The notes under the pieces are model-generated. The model made no database searches. It was not told the DNA's origin and saw only the letters and a program-made list of their open reading frames with translations. The translations under genes were made by a program, and so were the position numbers. A stretch of 64,000 bases of DNA from Vanrija pseudolonga (lineage: Eukaryota; Basidiomycota; Tremellomycetes; Trichosporonales; Trichosporonaceae), in the NCBI RefSeq assembly GCF_020906515.1, contig NC_085852.1, forward strand, positions 806,001 through 870,000, written 5' to 3'. The number at the start of each line of letters is the position of its first letter. The stretch's first letter is position 1. Positions 1 through 11,399 of this stretch are shown piece after piece.

Positions 1-2280
1 GAGGAAAACGAACAAGGAGCGCGAGATGTTGATGACTTCTCCACGGCGGTACTCGCCGTCCACCTCCTTCATCGCGTCGCCGACCTTCATGTCCTGGCCT
101 GCCGAGTCGGTGGCGACCGCGTACCGCGCGTTGTCACGGCGCAGTGACACCTCGTTCGTGCTGACCGTGCGTGCAATGCCATTCTGGTCCACAACACGCA
201 ACGACCTGCCCTCGATCTTGACAATGACGGCGGCAGTCGTCGAGTCGAGCATAACAAGGTCTCGGAGATCAAACAGGCCTGTGGGCTCCGAGCCGCCAGC
301 AATGTCGGCAGCCTTGCGGATGTCCTTGGAGAAGACCTTGATCTCCTGCTCGCCCTGGTCGGACATGAGGGTGACGACGTCGCCCTTGACATCGACGATC
401 ATGCCCGAGACGTCGGCATTCTTTCCACCAGTGATCTTGACGTGCTCTCCGACATTGAACTTCTTGCGCACACTGCGGGCAGGCACCTCGACCATCTGGC
501 CGTGGATTTCGCCGCCAATAGCCTTGATGGAAATGGTGTCGGCAGCAATGGTCTCGACAGAACCAAGCAGGCCGGCCAATTCGCCCTCGAACACTTCGAC
601 CTGGTCACCAGGGGTAACGAAAGACGACGACATGTTGCGGTTGGCTTCGGCGATGGCCGACAAGTCAAACTTGTTGGTGTTGCCTTCTCCACTGAACTTG
701 GACACCTCCTCGAGCGTTGGGTTGACATCTTCGGTCGTGAGCAGGTTGATCTTGATGTCCTTGAAGCAGAATCCGTCGATGTACTCGTCGTTGTCGAAGA
801 CGTAGCCGCCGTTCGCCCCAGAACGCGCCTGGTGGCCGTAGATCTTGCGCACGTCCTCATAGTTGAAGAGGCGTTGAGGGGGTCGGAAGCTGCCTCCAAG
901 ACCACCCTTGCCATTGGTGATACGCTCCTGCTTCTTCTCGCGTGGCGTCAAGTCGATACGAGGAACAAACTTGACACCAACGACACCGCTGGTCAACTGG
1001 TCCGTGTCGATGACTTGGGCCAAGTCGCCAGTGTACCTGCCGCGCTTGAGACGGACCCACATGCCGGGCGTGAGGTTGATCTCCTTCTTCTTGATGCGGA
1101 GAAGGGGAGCCATTTCCTCAATAGGCACGAGCTGCACACCGCGCGAAAGGTAGACGCCGACAATGCCGTTCACCGCCGCCGTAACCGCGGCAGCCTGCCT
1201 GGCCTCGAGGTAGAGGATTCCTGGAAGGGAGTCGCGGAAGAAGACGGAGAGCACCTCGAGAGGGTTGCCGTTGTACTGGGCCTCAAACACCTTGCGGAAG
1301 ATGGACGCGGTGATGGCACGCTCACGGCCAGCCTGTAAAGTCAGCTCGGTGCCCGTTGCGTGTGCCTACCTTGACGCGAAGCTGCCACAGGCTTGGGTCA
1401 TCGACACCAGGCATGAGGAGACGCTGGGGAATCTGGTCGCTTTCGGCATTGTACTTTGCCTGTCGGCCGTACGCGTGACGCTCCTTGATACCCTGGAGAA
1501 TCTCCTCAATGTTGTCCTCCTCCCGGCGGATGGAGCGATCAAGACGGCGGTGGTGCCCCTCGTCGGCGACGCCATCGTCGGGACCTCCCTCCTCGATGAA
1601 CTCCCTCACTGTTGCCTGTTAGCAAGGCTGGCAATGGCACGTCGCAGTCCTCACCATCCTCGTAATTGTCATCCTCGTCCTCCTCTTCCTCGTCATCGTC
1701 GACCACGGCCTCGACATCGAGGAAACGGTTTGCCTTTTTACGACGGTGTGACTTATGACGCTATGTTTGTGAGCTTTGAACTTGGACACGGGGCGTTGGT
1801 AGTCACCTTGCTCTTGTGCTGATCTGACACAATGTTAGCATCTGGCCTGGGGTTGGCTGCAGGCCTACTCACCACCGCCCTCCTCCTCGTCATCCTCATC
1901 GTCCTCATCGTCCTCATCCTCGTCATCTTCGTCGTCCTCGTCATCGTCGTCGCCACCACCGCGGCGCTGCTGCGGCTGCTCCTGCTGCTCCTGCTCATCC
2001 TGATCCTGGCGTCAATATGACTCCATCAAACACCCATCACTTCGCCACCCACCTCTTCCTCTGTTTGCGATAACGGTGAAAAGTTGACATCAGCACACGT
2101 TCTTGGACACTTGCAACCATCTCGTCTCACCGTCCGGGTCGGCAACCCTAGGCTGTATTGTTGTCAGCTGTGGTCGATCTTGCCTACATCTCGAGTTTCA
2201 CTCACCCTCTTCTTTGTGCGAACGGGAGAGGAGCGCTCCTCGTCCAGGTCGGCGGAAGATGACCGCTCGTCGTCCGACAT
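1..2280 (-). CDS. SPT5: Transcription elongation factor SPT5 (3' end beyond window)
   Basis: Spt5 is the universal NusG-family elongation factor; with Spt4 it clamps RNA polymerase II (and I) and recruits capping and chromatin factors in the nucleus. The start ATG at 2278-2280 opens MSDDERSSSADLDEE, followed by a GTGAGT donor. The next exons (about 2030-1630) encode a long Asp/Glu run typical of the Spt5 N-terminus. The exon ending near 1330 leads into the NGN domain (about 1420-1120, ending around LYLEARQAAAVTAAVNG). KOW modules follow: LTPGMWVRLKRGRYTGDLAQ (about 1070-1010), TPGDQVEVFEGELAGLLGS (about 620-560) and NVGEHVKITGGKNADVSG (about 460-400). The last bases visible encode RRGEVINISRSLFVF, another KOW start. 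The remaining KOWs and the C-terminal repeat region lie outside the window. Domain order and acidic leader make the identity secure; exact intron ends in the acidic part are less certain. Confidence 0.93.
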
Positions 2281-2678
2281 GGCTGCGAGTCGTTGGACGT
2301 GGGAGTGAGCTTGATGGTGTTTTGTGCAACAATAAAAGAGTTGTCTTGACGAAGTTGGATTTACACTGTGCTGGTGGTGGACAGGAACTGGCTGGACTTG
2401 ACACTTCGGCACCTCCACTCGCGGGCCTAAAGTTGGCTCAGGCCTAACATCAGCGGGCCTATTTTCCTCTCAATCACCCATCCGTGGCAGAAGTGATGGA
2501 CTTCTTGACCAGGTGTTTGCCTTCCAAGGTGCATACATGGCCCTCTCACTTGCCAGCATACTAAGAGATCTACAGTCGTTAATTGAGGTTTAACAATCAA
2601 GTTCTATCCTGGACGCCAATGTCGACGCGGGACAACGGCTCAACATGCCCCAAGTGCCGTTCTCGAGGCTCTCGCCCA
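2281..2678. other. Intergenic: SPT5 promoter and F-box gene 3' flank
   Basis: About 400 bases between the F-box gene stop and the SPT5 start, both on the minus strand. It must hold the SPT5 promoter and 5' UTR and the F-box gene 3' UTR. I see no conserved reading frame or clear TATA box. Confidence 0.6.
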
Positions 2679-4503
2679 CTAAGGCCGCCATACCTGGAAG
2701 TAACCAGGTATCATGATCTGAGACCACCGGGCGAGCTCAACTACGAGCTTCTCCCCGTCGAACCGCCTGTGGACTTCATACACGCGGTTCAGGGAGCCGA
2801 TCTGCTGGAGCTTTGGCATAACGAGTGCGAGCTCAGCCAGGTTGTGGCGAGTTGGACCCGCACTCTCCGGTGCGTTGGCGTGGAGGATGCGGAGTCGTGT
2901 CGACTGGAGTGCAGTCGTCTGCTGGAGAACGCGACGGGATGGAACTGAAATGTACAGCTCTTCGAGGGAAGGCGATACCTCGAGGATGGCTGTAAGCGTG
3001 TCGGTGTCGATGACGAGGTTGAGTAGAGCGAGTCGAGTTAACCGGTGGAAGTCTATCTGCCTCGTCAAGGCATCGAAAGCAGGTATTGGGAGAAGACGGT
3101 GCCGCTGGGCGGTGTGCGCGCCATTTGTCGAGAGCGTCAGCTCGAGAGCTGTCAACGTGTCCGCCCTTCGCAACAACGGCATATCACTGGGCTCCAACAC
3201 CTCTCGTCCATGCGGAGCAGGGAAGGAAAGTGAAAAGGTCTTGAGGGACGGAAGTTCTGGAGCACCAGAGAGGTCTATCAAGTCCTTACGATTGTCAGCT
3301 CGCATTCCACTCATCACACACCGAATGTGGCGGCGCGTCCAAGATGAGTTCCTCGATGCCGTCCGCCTCCCGCAAGACATCGTACACCCCTGTTCGCGTA
3401 ATACGCGTGCAGCCTATAAGCTGCAACCTTTTCAACGAAGAGAGGCACGGCGCCAGCGCGCGGAGCATTTCGTCGTTGATCAGGTTGAAGCTCTGGCGGG
3501 TCAGCAGGCATGCAGCCACGTAGCTTACCCACCTTGCAGATGAGTGCCAGGCCCTCCAGCCCACCAATGGGCCTGTCGCACAGAAGCGTGATCACGTCCG
3601 ACAGGGCTGTCCGGAACACCGCGTCGGGCATGTACACTCGCAGGTCGCGCAGCTCCGCCATGGTGGCGAGGAGGGCAGGCTCGAAGAGGCGAGACGCGTG
3701 CCCCGATAGCTCAACATGCTGCAGCTTTGGTAGGGCGGCGACAACGTCGAAGAGCTCGGCGAACATCGAGCGGTCTCGCTGCATCGTCAGCTGGGCTCGT
3801 CACAACAGCTCACGGTCCACACGAGGCGCTCAATGTTCGTCATCTGCCGAAAGGCCTGGAGGAGGGTGTCCTCGAGCGCGTGCCGTTCTTCCCCGGTAAT
3901 ATCCAAGGGGAAGAATCGAACGTCTGGGAAGTTCAGAATAAAGTTATTGGTCAGTCAGTCTGCCCTACCTAAGCTCCGAACAGCGGCACACAGCTCAGCG
4001 TTGGCCGACAGGGTCTCGAAGAGGTGTAAGAACTGGGCGTGAGCTAGGCCATTCCCCTGTGCATACCTTCTCCTTCGGTGCTGGTTCCCCTGCATGCGTC
4101 AGCATACCGCCACCCCACCCCCCCCCCCCCCGCCCGGGTCTCCCCACTCACAAGGCCGCACCCAGATATCGCGGTACAGTTTCCTCGTCGCGATGCGCTG
4201 CCAGTCGCGGCACACGCGCGCGGCAGTGGCGAGCTCGCCCGGGCGGCGCAGGTGCTCAAGTACAAGTGGAACGAGGTCGGGGTACGCGAACAGCTCCCCG
4301 AGGGGCGACTCGGCCGCGCCATCACGCAGCGGCGCAGGCAGGGCGAGCGTGACCGCCGACGGGGGTGGCGAGGGCGTGCGGACGGGCGCGGACGGCGCGC
4401 CCTGCTTCCACCGCTGCGCGCGCTCAAAGATGCGGTCCAGGCCCAGCGGGCGGCGGGGCGGGTCGACGCGGATCCCCCCGAGGTCGTGCAGCGCTTCGTC
4501 CAT
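2679..4503 (-). CDS. F-box and leucine-rich-repeat protein
   Basis: Likely substrate receptor of an SCF ubiquitin ligase. The ATG at 4501-4503 begins MDEALHDLGGIRVDPPRR. After a proline-rich leader, an F-box-like helix set appears (YPDLVPLVLEHLRRPGELAT then ARVCRDWQRIATRKLYRDIW). Exon 1 stops at a GTGAGT donor, the intron holds a 14-nt C run, and a 23-nt exon (WEPAPKEK) follows near 4072. Later exons encode LRR-type segments such as LPKLQHVELSGHASRLF, LSSLKRLQLIGCTRIT and PSLEELYISVPSRR. The protein ends YFQVWRP at 2679 and is about 530 residues. It lies head to head with the bL27m gene. The LRR pattern is irregular, as usual for fungal F-box proteins, and the target is unknown. Several introns were placed by eye. 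Confidence 0.75.
4118..4131. repeat. Poly-C tract (14 nt) in F-box gene intron
   Basis: An uninterrupted run of 14 cytosines lies in the first intron of the F-box gene, so it reads as poly-G in the transcript. It may form a G-quadruplex-like structure or be length-variable. Confidence 0.9.
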
Positions 4504-4701
4504 TGTGAGTGTGCGATGTGGACCTCGGCGCAATGATGCCATCGCAACAAGTGGAGGCACTAAAGTGGAGGTTGTGGGTGTTGGCACCACGCGACTTTGC
4601 CCCCGCTTTGCGATCCCCGTCCGTCTCCTTTGCTCGCCGGAAATTACAACGACCAGCGACAAGGAGCAACAAGATCGCGTTGAAAACCCACCCACGACAC
4701 C

Positions 4702-5400
4702 ATGCTCGGCGGCCCGCTCCTCCCCCGCGCCAAGGCGCTCGCGTCGACGTCCCTCGGCGCCGACCTGAGGCAACAGCTCTTCGCAGGACCGTCCGGTACG
4801 TGACTTTGACGGGGGCTCACCGCACCCTCGCCGTCTATCCTCGCGCGACAAGCCAGCTCACACCCCTCCAGGCCTCCAGACCCAGATCCGTACGGCCACG
4901 AAGCGTGGTGGTGGTTCGTCCAAGAACGGCCGTGACAGTGCAGGCAAGCGCCTCGGTATCAAGAAGTGGTCGGGTGCGTGTAGAGAGTTGCGACCGACGG
5001 AGCGACCCCAGCTAACTCGCCCCCAGAGCAGTACGTTATCCCCGGCCAGATTATCGTGCGCCAGCGCGGTTCCGAGATCCACCCCGGCCAGCACGTCGGC
5101 GAGGGCCTCGACAGGACACTGTACGCCCTCGAGCCCGGATACGTCAAGTTCTACACCTCGTCGCTGCCGTACCCCCACCGCGCGAAGAACCCCGAAGCGG
5201 CGGCTGCCAAGGACGCACTCCGGCCCCAGGTCAACAAGCCCCGCGGCGTCCGCCAGTACGTCGGCATCGTGCGGGAAAAGACCGACACGCTCCCCCGTGA
5301 CGAGCGCGCCGTCGGCCGCGAGCGCCGCTTCTGGGGCTGGCCCAAGGAGGCCGCCGAGGAGACCTTTGCCGTCGGCACCCCGCCCACCCCTTCAGCATAG
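4702..5400 (+). CDS. Mitochondrial large-subunit ribosomal protein bL27m
   Basis: bL27 sits near the peptidyl-transferase centre of the mitochondrial ribosome. Three exons: 4702 to about 4794 ([20 protein letters not shown], a basic, hydroxylated presequence likely to target mitochondria), about 4870 to 4975, and about 5028 to 5400. Splicing gives the family signature [20 protein letters not shown] then [20 protein letters not shown] and [18 protein letters not shown] fungal-type extension follows ([19 protein letters not shown]), ending TPPTPSA. About 189 residues. Both introns have GT-AG ends and are 50-75 nt. The gene is divergent from the F-box gene (198 bp between starts) and convergent with the mannosyltransferase (215 bp between stops). 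Confidence 0.95.
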
Positions 5401-5615
5401 CCACGAGTCATCAAATCATAAGATGCATCTATTCCCGAGCCAGTCCTGAACAGTCCATATACGGCTGCGTGAAAGGCAGTATGAAACCAAACGAGAGTCC
5501 TGTAGACAGACAGGTGCTGTGGGTAGGGGGGCGAGCATATGTACTCGCTACCTGACGCATGGCAGTCGCGCTCCCCTCTCCAGTTAAACTGCGACACCTA
5601 CCGTATCGTACACTT

Positions 5616-7442
5616 TTAGAAGCTACGATCATGCTTAATCTCAATCGTCTCCGACGACGATGCCCTCTCTGGCATCTTCTCCCAGATGGGGTCGACATCG
5701 GGACCGTCGAGGTCACCAGCACCGTCCCAACCCCAGCACCAGACTGTCCATTAGCTCTGGTTCATTCACAATTGAACAACACTCACCATACTCTGGGCCA
5801 GTGGTAAACTTGACCTCCTCGTACTCATCCTCAGAGAATAAGCGGTCGTGGGGACCAAACCAGCTGCGGTCCTGGGGGTCCGAGTGCGGGTCGTCCGGGG
5901 CACCTCCAATGCGCTTGTAGCCACGGATAGCGGTGAGGTTACGGCGCTCGGGGTGGATAATGTCGTAGACCTTCTTGTCGTACGCAAGCTTGACACGGGG
6001 GACCATGATGATACGGCCGTATCCAGATGACCAGTAGTCGTTGCAGATCAACGAACACTCCGAGGCTGAGCACTCTCCGTTCTGCAGCGTAGCCATGCGG
6101 AACTTGACAGGAGGTGCGGCATAGAACGGCTCGGGGTCGAGAATGGCGACACCGTTCCAGCACGACTGGACCTGGACAGGCAGATGGCGTTGGAAACGGT
6201 GGTTGGACTCGATGTGGTGGAAGACCTGCTCGAAAGGCGCGTTCTCAAGGGCAGTACCGTTGAGGTCACGGGCGACCCAGTTGTCGTAGAAGACGGGCGC
6301 TCCAATCTCATCGTGGTACATGTAGTCGGCAGCGCAGGTGATGCCAGCGTTCTGGCGACGGCTCTGCCAGATGAGCTCGAGGAGGTCGTCGACGCAAGGC
6401 AGGATATCGTTCATGAAGACGATCGAGTCAAACACCTCGTTGTTGTTGTCACGCAGGTCGTGCAGAGGCTGCATGGCCTCGTTACGGACCTCGGCGAGAT
6501 ATTCGATACGGTGGTTGAAGGCACCACGGATACGCATCGACGAGCGAATGACGACGCGGAGGCCGACACTACGCGAGAGCGCGTCAAAGATACGCAGGAG
6601 AGCCTTGGTCTGGTCCTTGGAACCGTTCTCGTAAATTGAAACGTAGACATTGTGGAAGCCGAGGATGGCCGCCGTGCGGAACAGTGTCGAGAAGATGTCG
6701 GGAATGACATCGAACGAGTTGTACAGGTTGATGGCGAAGAAGTACTTGTGCTGCTGGGCCTGGAGGTCACGGCGGACCGTGTCGCGTCGGCTCATCTGCT
6801 TGTGCTGTTCGGGCAGGACGGTGAGCTGGTCCTTGCCGGCCATGCCCATCATGCGTCCGAGCCAGCCGTGGGCATGCCACGACTTCTTGTGGCCGACCAG
6901 CGGCGAGTAGCGGTCCTTGGCCTGCTCAACGTAGAGCTCCTGCAGGTCGCGCGTGCACTCCTTTGTGTGGTGAGGCGAGAGGGTTCCAATGAGCTCGAGG
7001 ATCCGCAATCGCTGCTTTAGGGAAGGCAGCTGGATCTGGGCGCGTCCAAGGCGGTGTGTGGTGGGACGAACGCGTCCACTCGACGAGCCATGCCACTCTG
7101 GTGTGGGCTGGGGAGGTTATCAGCGCTGGCTCTGGCTCGCCTGGGCTGCAGCAGCCTTGATCAGGCATGTGTTCCTTTACTCACGTCGCTTCTCCTCAAG
7201 AACTGAAGGGAGGGAACAAAGGTGGGCGGTGTGATCGAGGAGGCAGGGTCGAATCGAAAGAAATCACGGTCCTCGCGTCAGTGCCCACGCCACGATGGAG
7301 CGCAAGCGCACAGATGCTATCTCTGTGCGCTCGCAGTGTATCAACTCACCGAGGCCACCAACAGACCGACAATGATACCAATGAGGAGCGAGCCGGCGGA
7401 CGGGGTCCTCCTCCAAATTGGGTGCGACGAGAGGGGCCTCAT
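5616..7442 (-). CDS. GT69 (CAP59/CMT1-type) alpha-1,3-mannosyltransferase family protein
   Basis: Predicted Golgi type II glycosyltransferase that adds mannose from GDP-mannose, in the family of cryptococcal CAP59 and CMT1 (capsule and glycan synthesis). The ATG at 7440-7442 gives MRPLSSHPIWRRTPSAGS, followed by the signal anchor LLIGIIVGLLVAS. Exon 2 (about 7290-7190) encodes a stem. The large exon 3 (about 7110-5790) carries the catalytic domain: KYFFAINLYNSFDVIPDIF, FHNVYVSIYENGSKDQT, IVFMNDILPCVDDLLELIW, FYDNWVARDLNGTAL and VQVQSCWNGVAILDPEPF. The last intron starts after GPEY; the final exon encodes WCWGWDGAGDLDGPDVDP and stops at 5616. About 540 residues. Which clade member it is (CAP59, CAP6 or CMT1) cannot be fixed by eye. 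Confidence 0.9.
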
Positions 7443-8014
7443 ATCGGGCTCGGACTACGAGCGTGTTTCGAGCTTGCGCGCTAGCGAGCAAGGGGGTGAA
7501 GCGAGTCGCTTGTTACTCTGATTCGAAGGGGAAATGAATGTCGAGGGTGACTGGGCTTGCCTTGATGCTGTTTGAAGATGTTGATGTGATGATGCCAGTA
7601 GGTTGAAGTTGGAGGGCGTTCTGTCTGTCTGTCCCGCCGCGCGTGTCGTGTCTGGCAGGCAGGCATCTAGACAGCCAGCCAGGCAGGCAAGGGCGCCATC
7701 ATCTTTGGCAGATCCAACATTCAATAGGTAGCTGCGGGATCAAAAAGTGCGCTAAAGGGATGCAGAGTGTCCCACGGGAAGGGAAGAGCGAGCGTGCCTG
7801 TGCTGCTGCCCTTTCATCCCAAATGGCGGCGATTAAGGTTTACGAGAAACACAAAGACACTGGCCAGACTGCGTAGAAGTCTAATGACGACTACAACCAG
7901 GTGGCACTGACCCTGACAATGCGGCGAGGATATTACAGTACATGTCCTGGTGCTTGTATAGAGTCACAACCTATTACACCCCGCAGATCGGGTACGCCTA
8001 TGCACAGAGCCCGC
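7443..8014. other. Intergenic: mannosyltransferase promoter and RAD51 3' flank
   Basis: About 570 bases between two minus-strand genes. Near 7630-7690 there are imperfect repeats of a CTGTCTGTC type and of GGCAGGCAGGCA. I see no gene. Confidence 0.6.
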
Positions 8015-9521
8015 CTACTCCTTCATCTCCTCGGGGTCACCAATACCATTGGCGCTGAAGCAAGCGTCAGCCAAGGCGCCTCGACGCAAACCACACAACT
8101 CACTTGATCGCAAAGATGCCCTCGGCTTCTGGGAGACATGGGCTGTCGACAATCTTGCACACACGAGATGATCCACGTCCCTTGCGCAAGGACAGGCGCG
8201 TGGTCGAAGCATGGGCCCTGTATTGTGTCAGCTTCGAGGCAGGTCAGACGACAATGAGAGAGACGAACATGATGTTACCGCCACTGTAGGTTGTCAGCAC
8301 TTGCGTCACTAGTCAATCACGGGCACGTACATTGGCTTCTTGGCATCGGCTGAGGCAAACTGGCCACCGTCGACTTGGGCGACAACCTGGTTCGTGACAA
8401 CGACGGCGACGCCAAACTGATCGGTCAGCACCGACACCCCATTGTGAACCCACCTCGTCCGCAAGACGCATCAGAGTGCGAAGGAATTTTGCGAGGTGCA
8501 TTTGACGTGCCGACAGCTCTCCACGGCCGGAGAAGTCGGTGCGGTACAGCGAGGTGCACGAGTCGACAATGAGAAGGGAGAATCTGGGAGGTCAGCAAGT
8601 GGAGCCATGATCCAGCCTCACCGAGACTCGGCCATCATTGCGCTGGCTTGGACGAGGAGCTGCATCTGGTGGTCGGCATTGTAGGCGCGGGCGTAGGCGA
8701 TGTTGTCCAGAACCTCCTCTCCGTTCAGGCCGTATCGTTCGGCGACCGCCAGCATGCGCACAGGACGGAAAGTGCCCTCGGTGTCGATATACAGGCACTT
8801 GCCCTCACCACCGCCCATGGAGACAGGGAGCTGTACGTCAGTACATCAGTCTGATAGGAGTCCTCACTTGGCAGGTCACCGCAAGGGTGTGACATATTTG
8901 CGACTTTCCAGTACGGTACTCGCCTGACACAGTCAGCTTTGTAGTGAGGGAAGACCGAGCGACTCACCAAACAGCTCCGTAATAGCTCCAGTCTCAATAC
9001 CGCCTGAAGAATGAGTGTCAATGGCTGATTGACAATGCGCGGTCGCCATCGCTTACCTCCGAGAATCGTGTCGAGGCCCACGGATCCGGTCGAGATGTGA
9101 ACGAGCTCGGATCGCCGCGCGTGGATTTCCGTTGCCGTCGTGAATCCCATGGGAACTAGCTTGCACGCTGCGCAAGGGTCAGAGGTGGGCTCGCCACTGG
9201 ACGCGGGTCTGTGCACGTACCCTCGGCCAGAATCTTGTCCGCCTTGGCCTCGCTGATGCCCTTGATAGTGCAGAGCTGCTTCTTGGGCGTGAACGCGACG
9301 GCCTCGACTGTGTGGAGACCAGCGTCGGCAAGCTTCTGGGTGTCTTGAACAGAGATGCCATACTCCTGGAAGCGGTGTTAGCGAGCCGCGGTGTATCAAA
9401 GCTGTTGGGGGAAGGCGAGGCAACATACGGCAAGCTTGGCGACGAGGATGGGGGCGAGGATCTCAAAGTCCTCCTCCTCGCCGTTGTCACCCTGGAAAGG
9501 ATCATGCTCGGGGTCCTGCAT
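8015..9521 (-). CDS. RAD51: DNA repair recombinase RAD51
   Basis: Rad51 forms ATP-dependent filaments on single-stranded DNA and drives strand exchange in homologous recombination. The ATG at 9519-9521 gives [20 protein letters not shown]. Splicing over about ten small exons gives the N-terminal HhH domain ([20 protein letters not shown], then [20 protein letters not shown]), [30 protein letters not shown] and [11 protein letters not shown]. Walker A is GEYRTGKSQ at an exon junction, followed by [10 protein letters not shown]; then [16 protein letters not shown], Walker [21 protein letters not shown], and loop 2 [20 protein letters not shown]. The end is [10 protein letters not shown] at 8015. 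Order, length (about 350 residues) and motifs fit RAD51 rather than DMC1, though separating the two by eye rests mainly on the acidic N-terminus. Confidence 0.93.
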
Positions 9522-9729
9522 TGTGAGAATGTTGATGGATATCGATTGGTTGAATGGAGTAAGTGCAAAAAATTGTTGCGTGTCGTAGAGAGTTGTTGGT
9601 GAATGAGAAAGACGACTGAAGGGAAGGAGGAGGTTGTCTGATTGTTGTTTTCGTTTCTGGTGGACGAGCCGGACGCGCGCTGCGGCAACAATCAGTCGCG
9701 TCTGGTCATGCACACGTCAACCGATGACA

Positions 9730-9737
9730 TCACGTGA
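9730..9737. promoter_or_regulatory. TCACGTGA palindrome upstream of RAD51
   Basis: Perfect 8-bp E-box palindrome about 209 bp upstream of the RAD51 start. In fungi such CACGTG sites are bound by basic helix-loop-helix factors such as Cbf1. Function here is inferred. Confidence 0.5.
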
Positions 9738-10262
9738 CTCGACTCGGGCATTGTAATTTGAATTTGGTAGCATCTCGTTATTCTCGAAAACCATAATCGT
9801 AATCGCTGGGTGGTCGTATCCTAATCCGAGCGAGCATCAAGGGAACAAGAGGGTTAGGGGGAGGGGAGGGGACCTGACCGATTACCGACAGCCGTCTCTC
9901 TCTCACTCACGCACGACCTGACAACGGCGGCGGCGGCGGCGTCTGTCAGGAACGTACTACACGGCACGGGGCGAACAAGGGGAGGGGTGCGTGGGTATAG
10001 TGGGTAGCTAGGTATGCGCGCCAACGCACATTCACCGCCGCGCCAGTCATGTGGGAGAGTAGGAGAAATCACCAGTGGGGCCAATGGGTTTGAAAGGGTC
10101 ACGCGTAAAGAAAGGGGGGGCCGGCCACCGACGACAACGATGGGGGTGTGTGGGGTGGGTGGATGGGAGGGGAAGAGGGTGTCATTTCAAGGGGCCATGG
10201 CTGGCTGGGCAAAAAGCCACGCCATGAACCTGCAGAGGCGGGCCTGGCGGACAGACGAACAG

Positions 10263-10275
10263 CCCCCCCCCCCCC
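10263..10275. repeat. Poly-C tract (13 nt)
   Basis: Thirteen consecutive cytosines in the RAD51/CAC2 intergenic region, followed by further CCCCACCCCACCC. Confidence 0.9.
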
Positions 10276-11056
10276 ACCCCACCCGCTACGAGCCGGGCCG
10301 TGAGAGTGAGAAGATGAGGGGGAGGGAGGGGATCTGGTTGTGTTGGTTAGCAAAATGAGTCTGTTCAGTCAATGTTTCTAGGGTGGGCACTTGGAGACGA
10401 GCTAGACGATGGGTGCGGCGGTTGCTAGCCACTTTGGTAATCATGGTCGTCACTCGAATGGCAGGCAGGAAGGCAGGCAGGCGGACCAACATTATCATCT
10501 GCCGTACAGCCCGACATTGAACTCTTTAGCGTCCCTTTTGCCCCTTTTGCCCCTTGCTCGACACTCCTCAACCCCCCCGTCCAGCCCTTGCTTGCACTGC
10601 GGAAACACACACCACACACACACCAGTCAGCTGCATCCATCACCGACCAACAGACATTCGGCGACGACAAGAGGCTGCCTTGTACTTACTTGACGCATCT
10701 CCCCTCCCTCCCACTCGTCGCACTCTTCCTTTCCACCTCTTCACCCCCCTTTGCTCTTCCGGTTGCGGCATTAGCTCCCAGACAAGGAGAGACCCTAATC
10801 AGATCGCGGCGCCGTCTACCCCGCCGCGCGTTCCGTTGACGCCGTCATTTGGACACACCAACCCCGGAACAAGTCTCACCACAACCCCCCATCCGCGCTG
10901 CAGCGTCTCACACACCGCCGGCGTCCCTTGTTCCTCCTCGTCCTTTCAACACGTTCCAACTTGACAACGACCACTGCTAGCACGCGCACGCCGGCGACGC
11001 TCGATCGTGCACACGCAGCACAGCCTGGAACACATTGCTACCATCACCCTTGGCGA

Positions 11057-11071
11057 CCCCCCCCCCCCCCC
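11057..11071. repeat. Poly-C tract (15 nt) upstream of CAC2
   Basis: Fifteen consecutive cytosines about 330 bp upstream of the CAC2 start codon, in a pyrimidine-rich promoter or 5' UTR. Confidence 0.9.
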
Positions 11072-11399
11072 TATCCTTTGACCTTTGGACACATCAGTTC
11101 AAAAGTCCGGACACGAAGCTCTTAGCGCTCACCGGCTGTCTTGTTCCCTTGTTAGCTTGACAACAGCAGACAAAAGGCTGCACGACGAGCGTCACCCATT
11201 TCTCCATCGCTGGGCCTTGAGTCGTGAGTGAACACAGAGTATACACATTGCCATCTGCGCAGTGCTAGGGAGGAAGCCAGAGTGTCCCCACGCTTCGGTG
11301 TCCATCCAGCCCTCCTTGACTTCGGGATCGTTACTGACGTTACAGTCGTAACCCGTCGGCTTCGCTTGCTCCGACCTCTCTTCATCACAGCCGTCCAAC

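Larger units (their letters stand above)
9522..11399. other. Long divergent intergenic region between RAD51 and CAC2
   Basis: About 1.9 kb carrying both promoters. It holds a perfect TCACGTGA at 9730-9737, a GGGTTAGGGGGAGG stretch near 9851, a 13-nt C run at 10263-10275, a 15-nt C run at 11057-11071, and CT-rich sequence leading to the CAC2 start. Reading frames here are low complexity with no recognisable domain. Confidence 0.6.

Noticed and set aside
10554-10964. 136-codon plus-strand frame upstream of CAC2
   Set aside because: Pro/Thr/His-rich composition from CA/CT-rich leader DNA; no homology visible. More likely promoter and 5' UTR.
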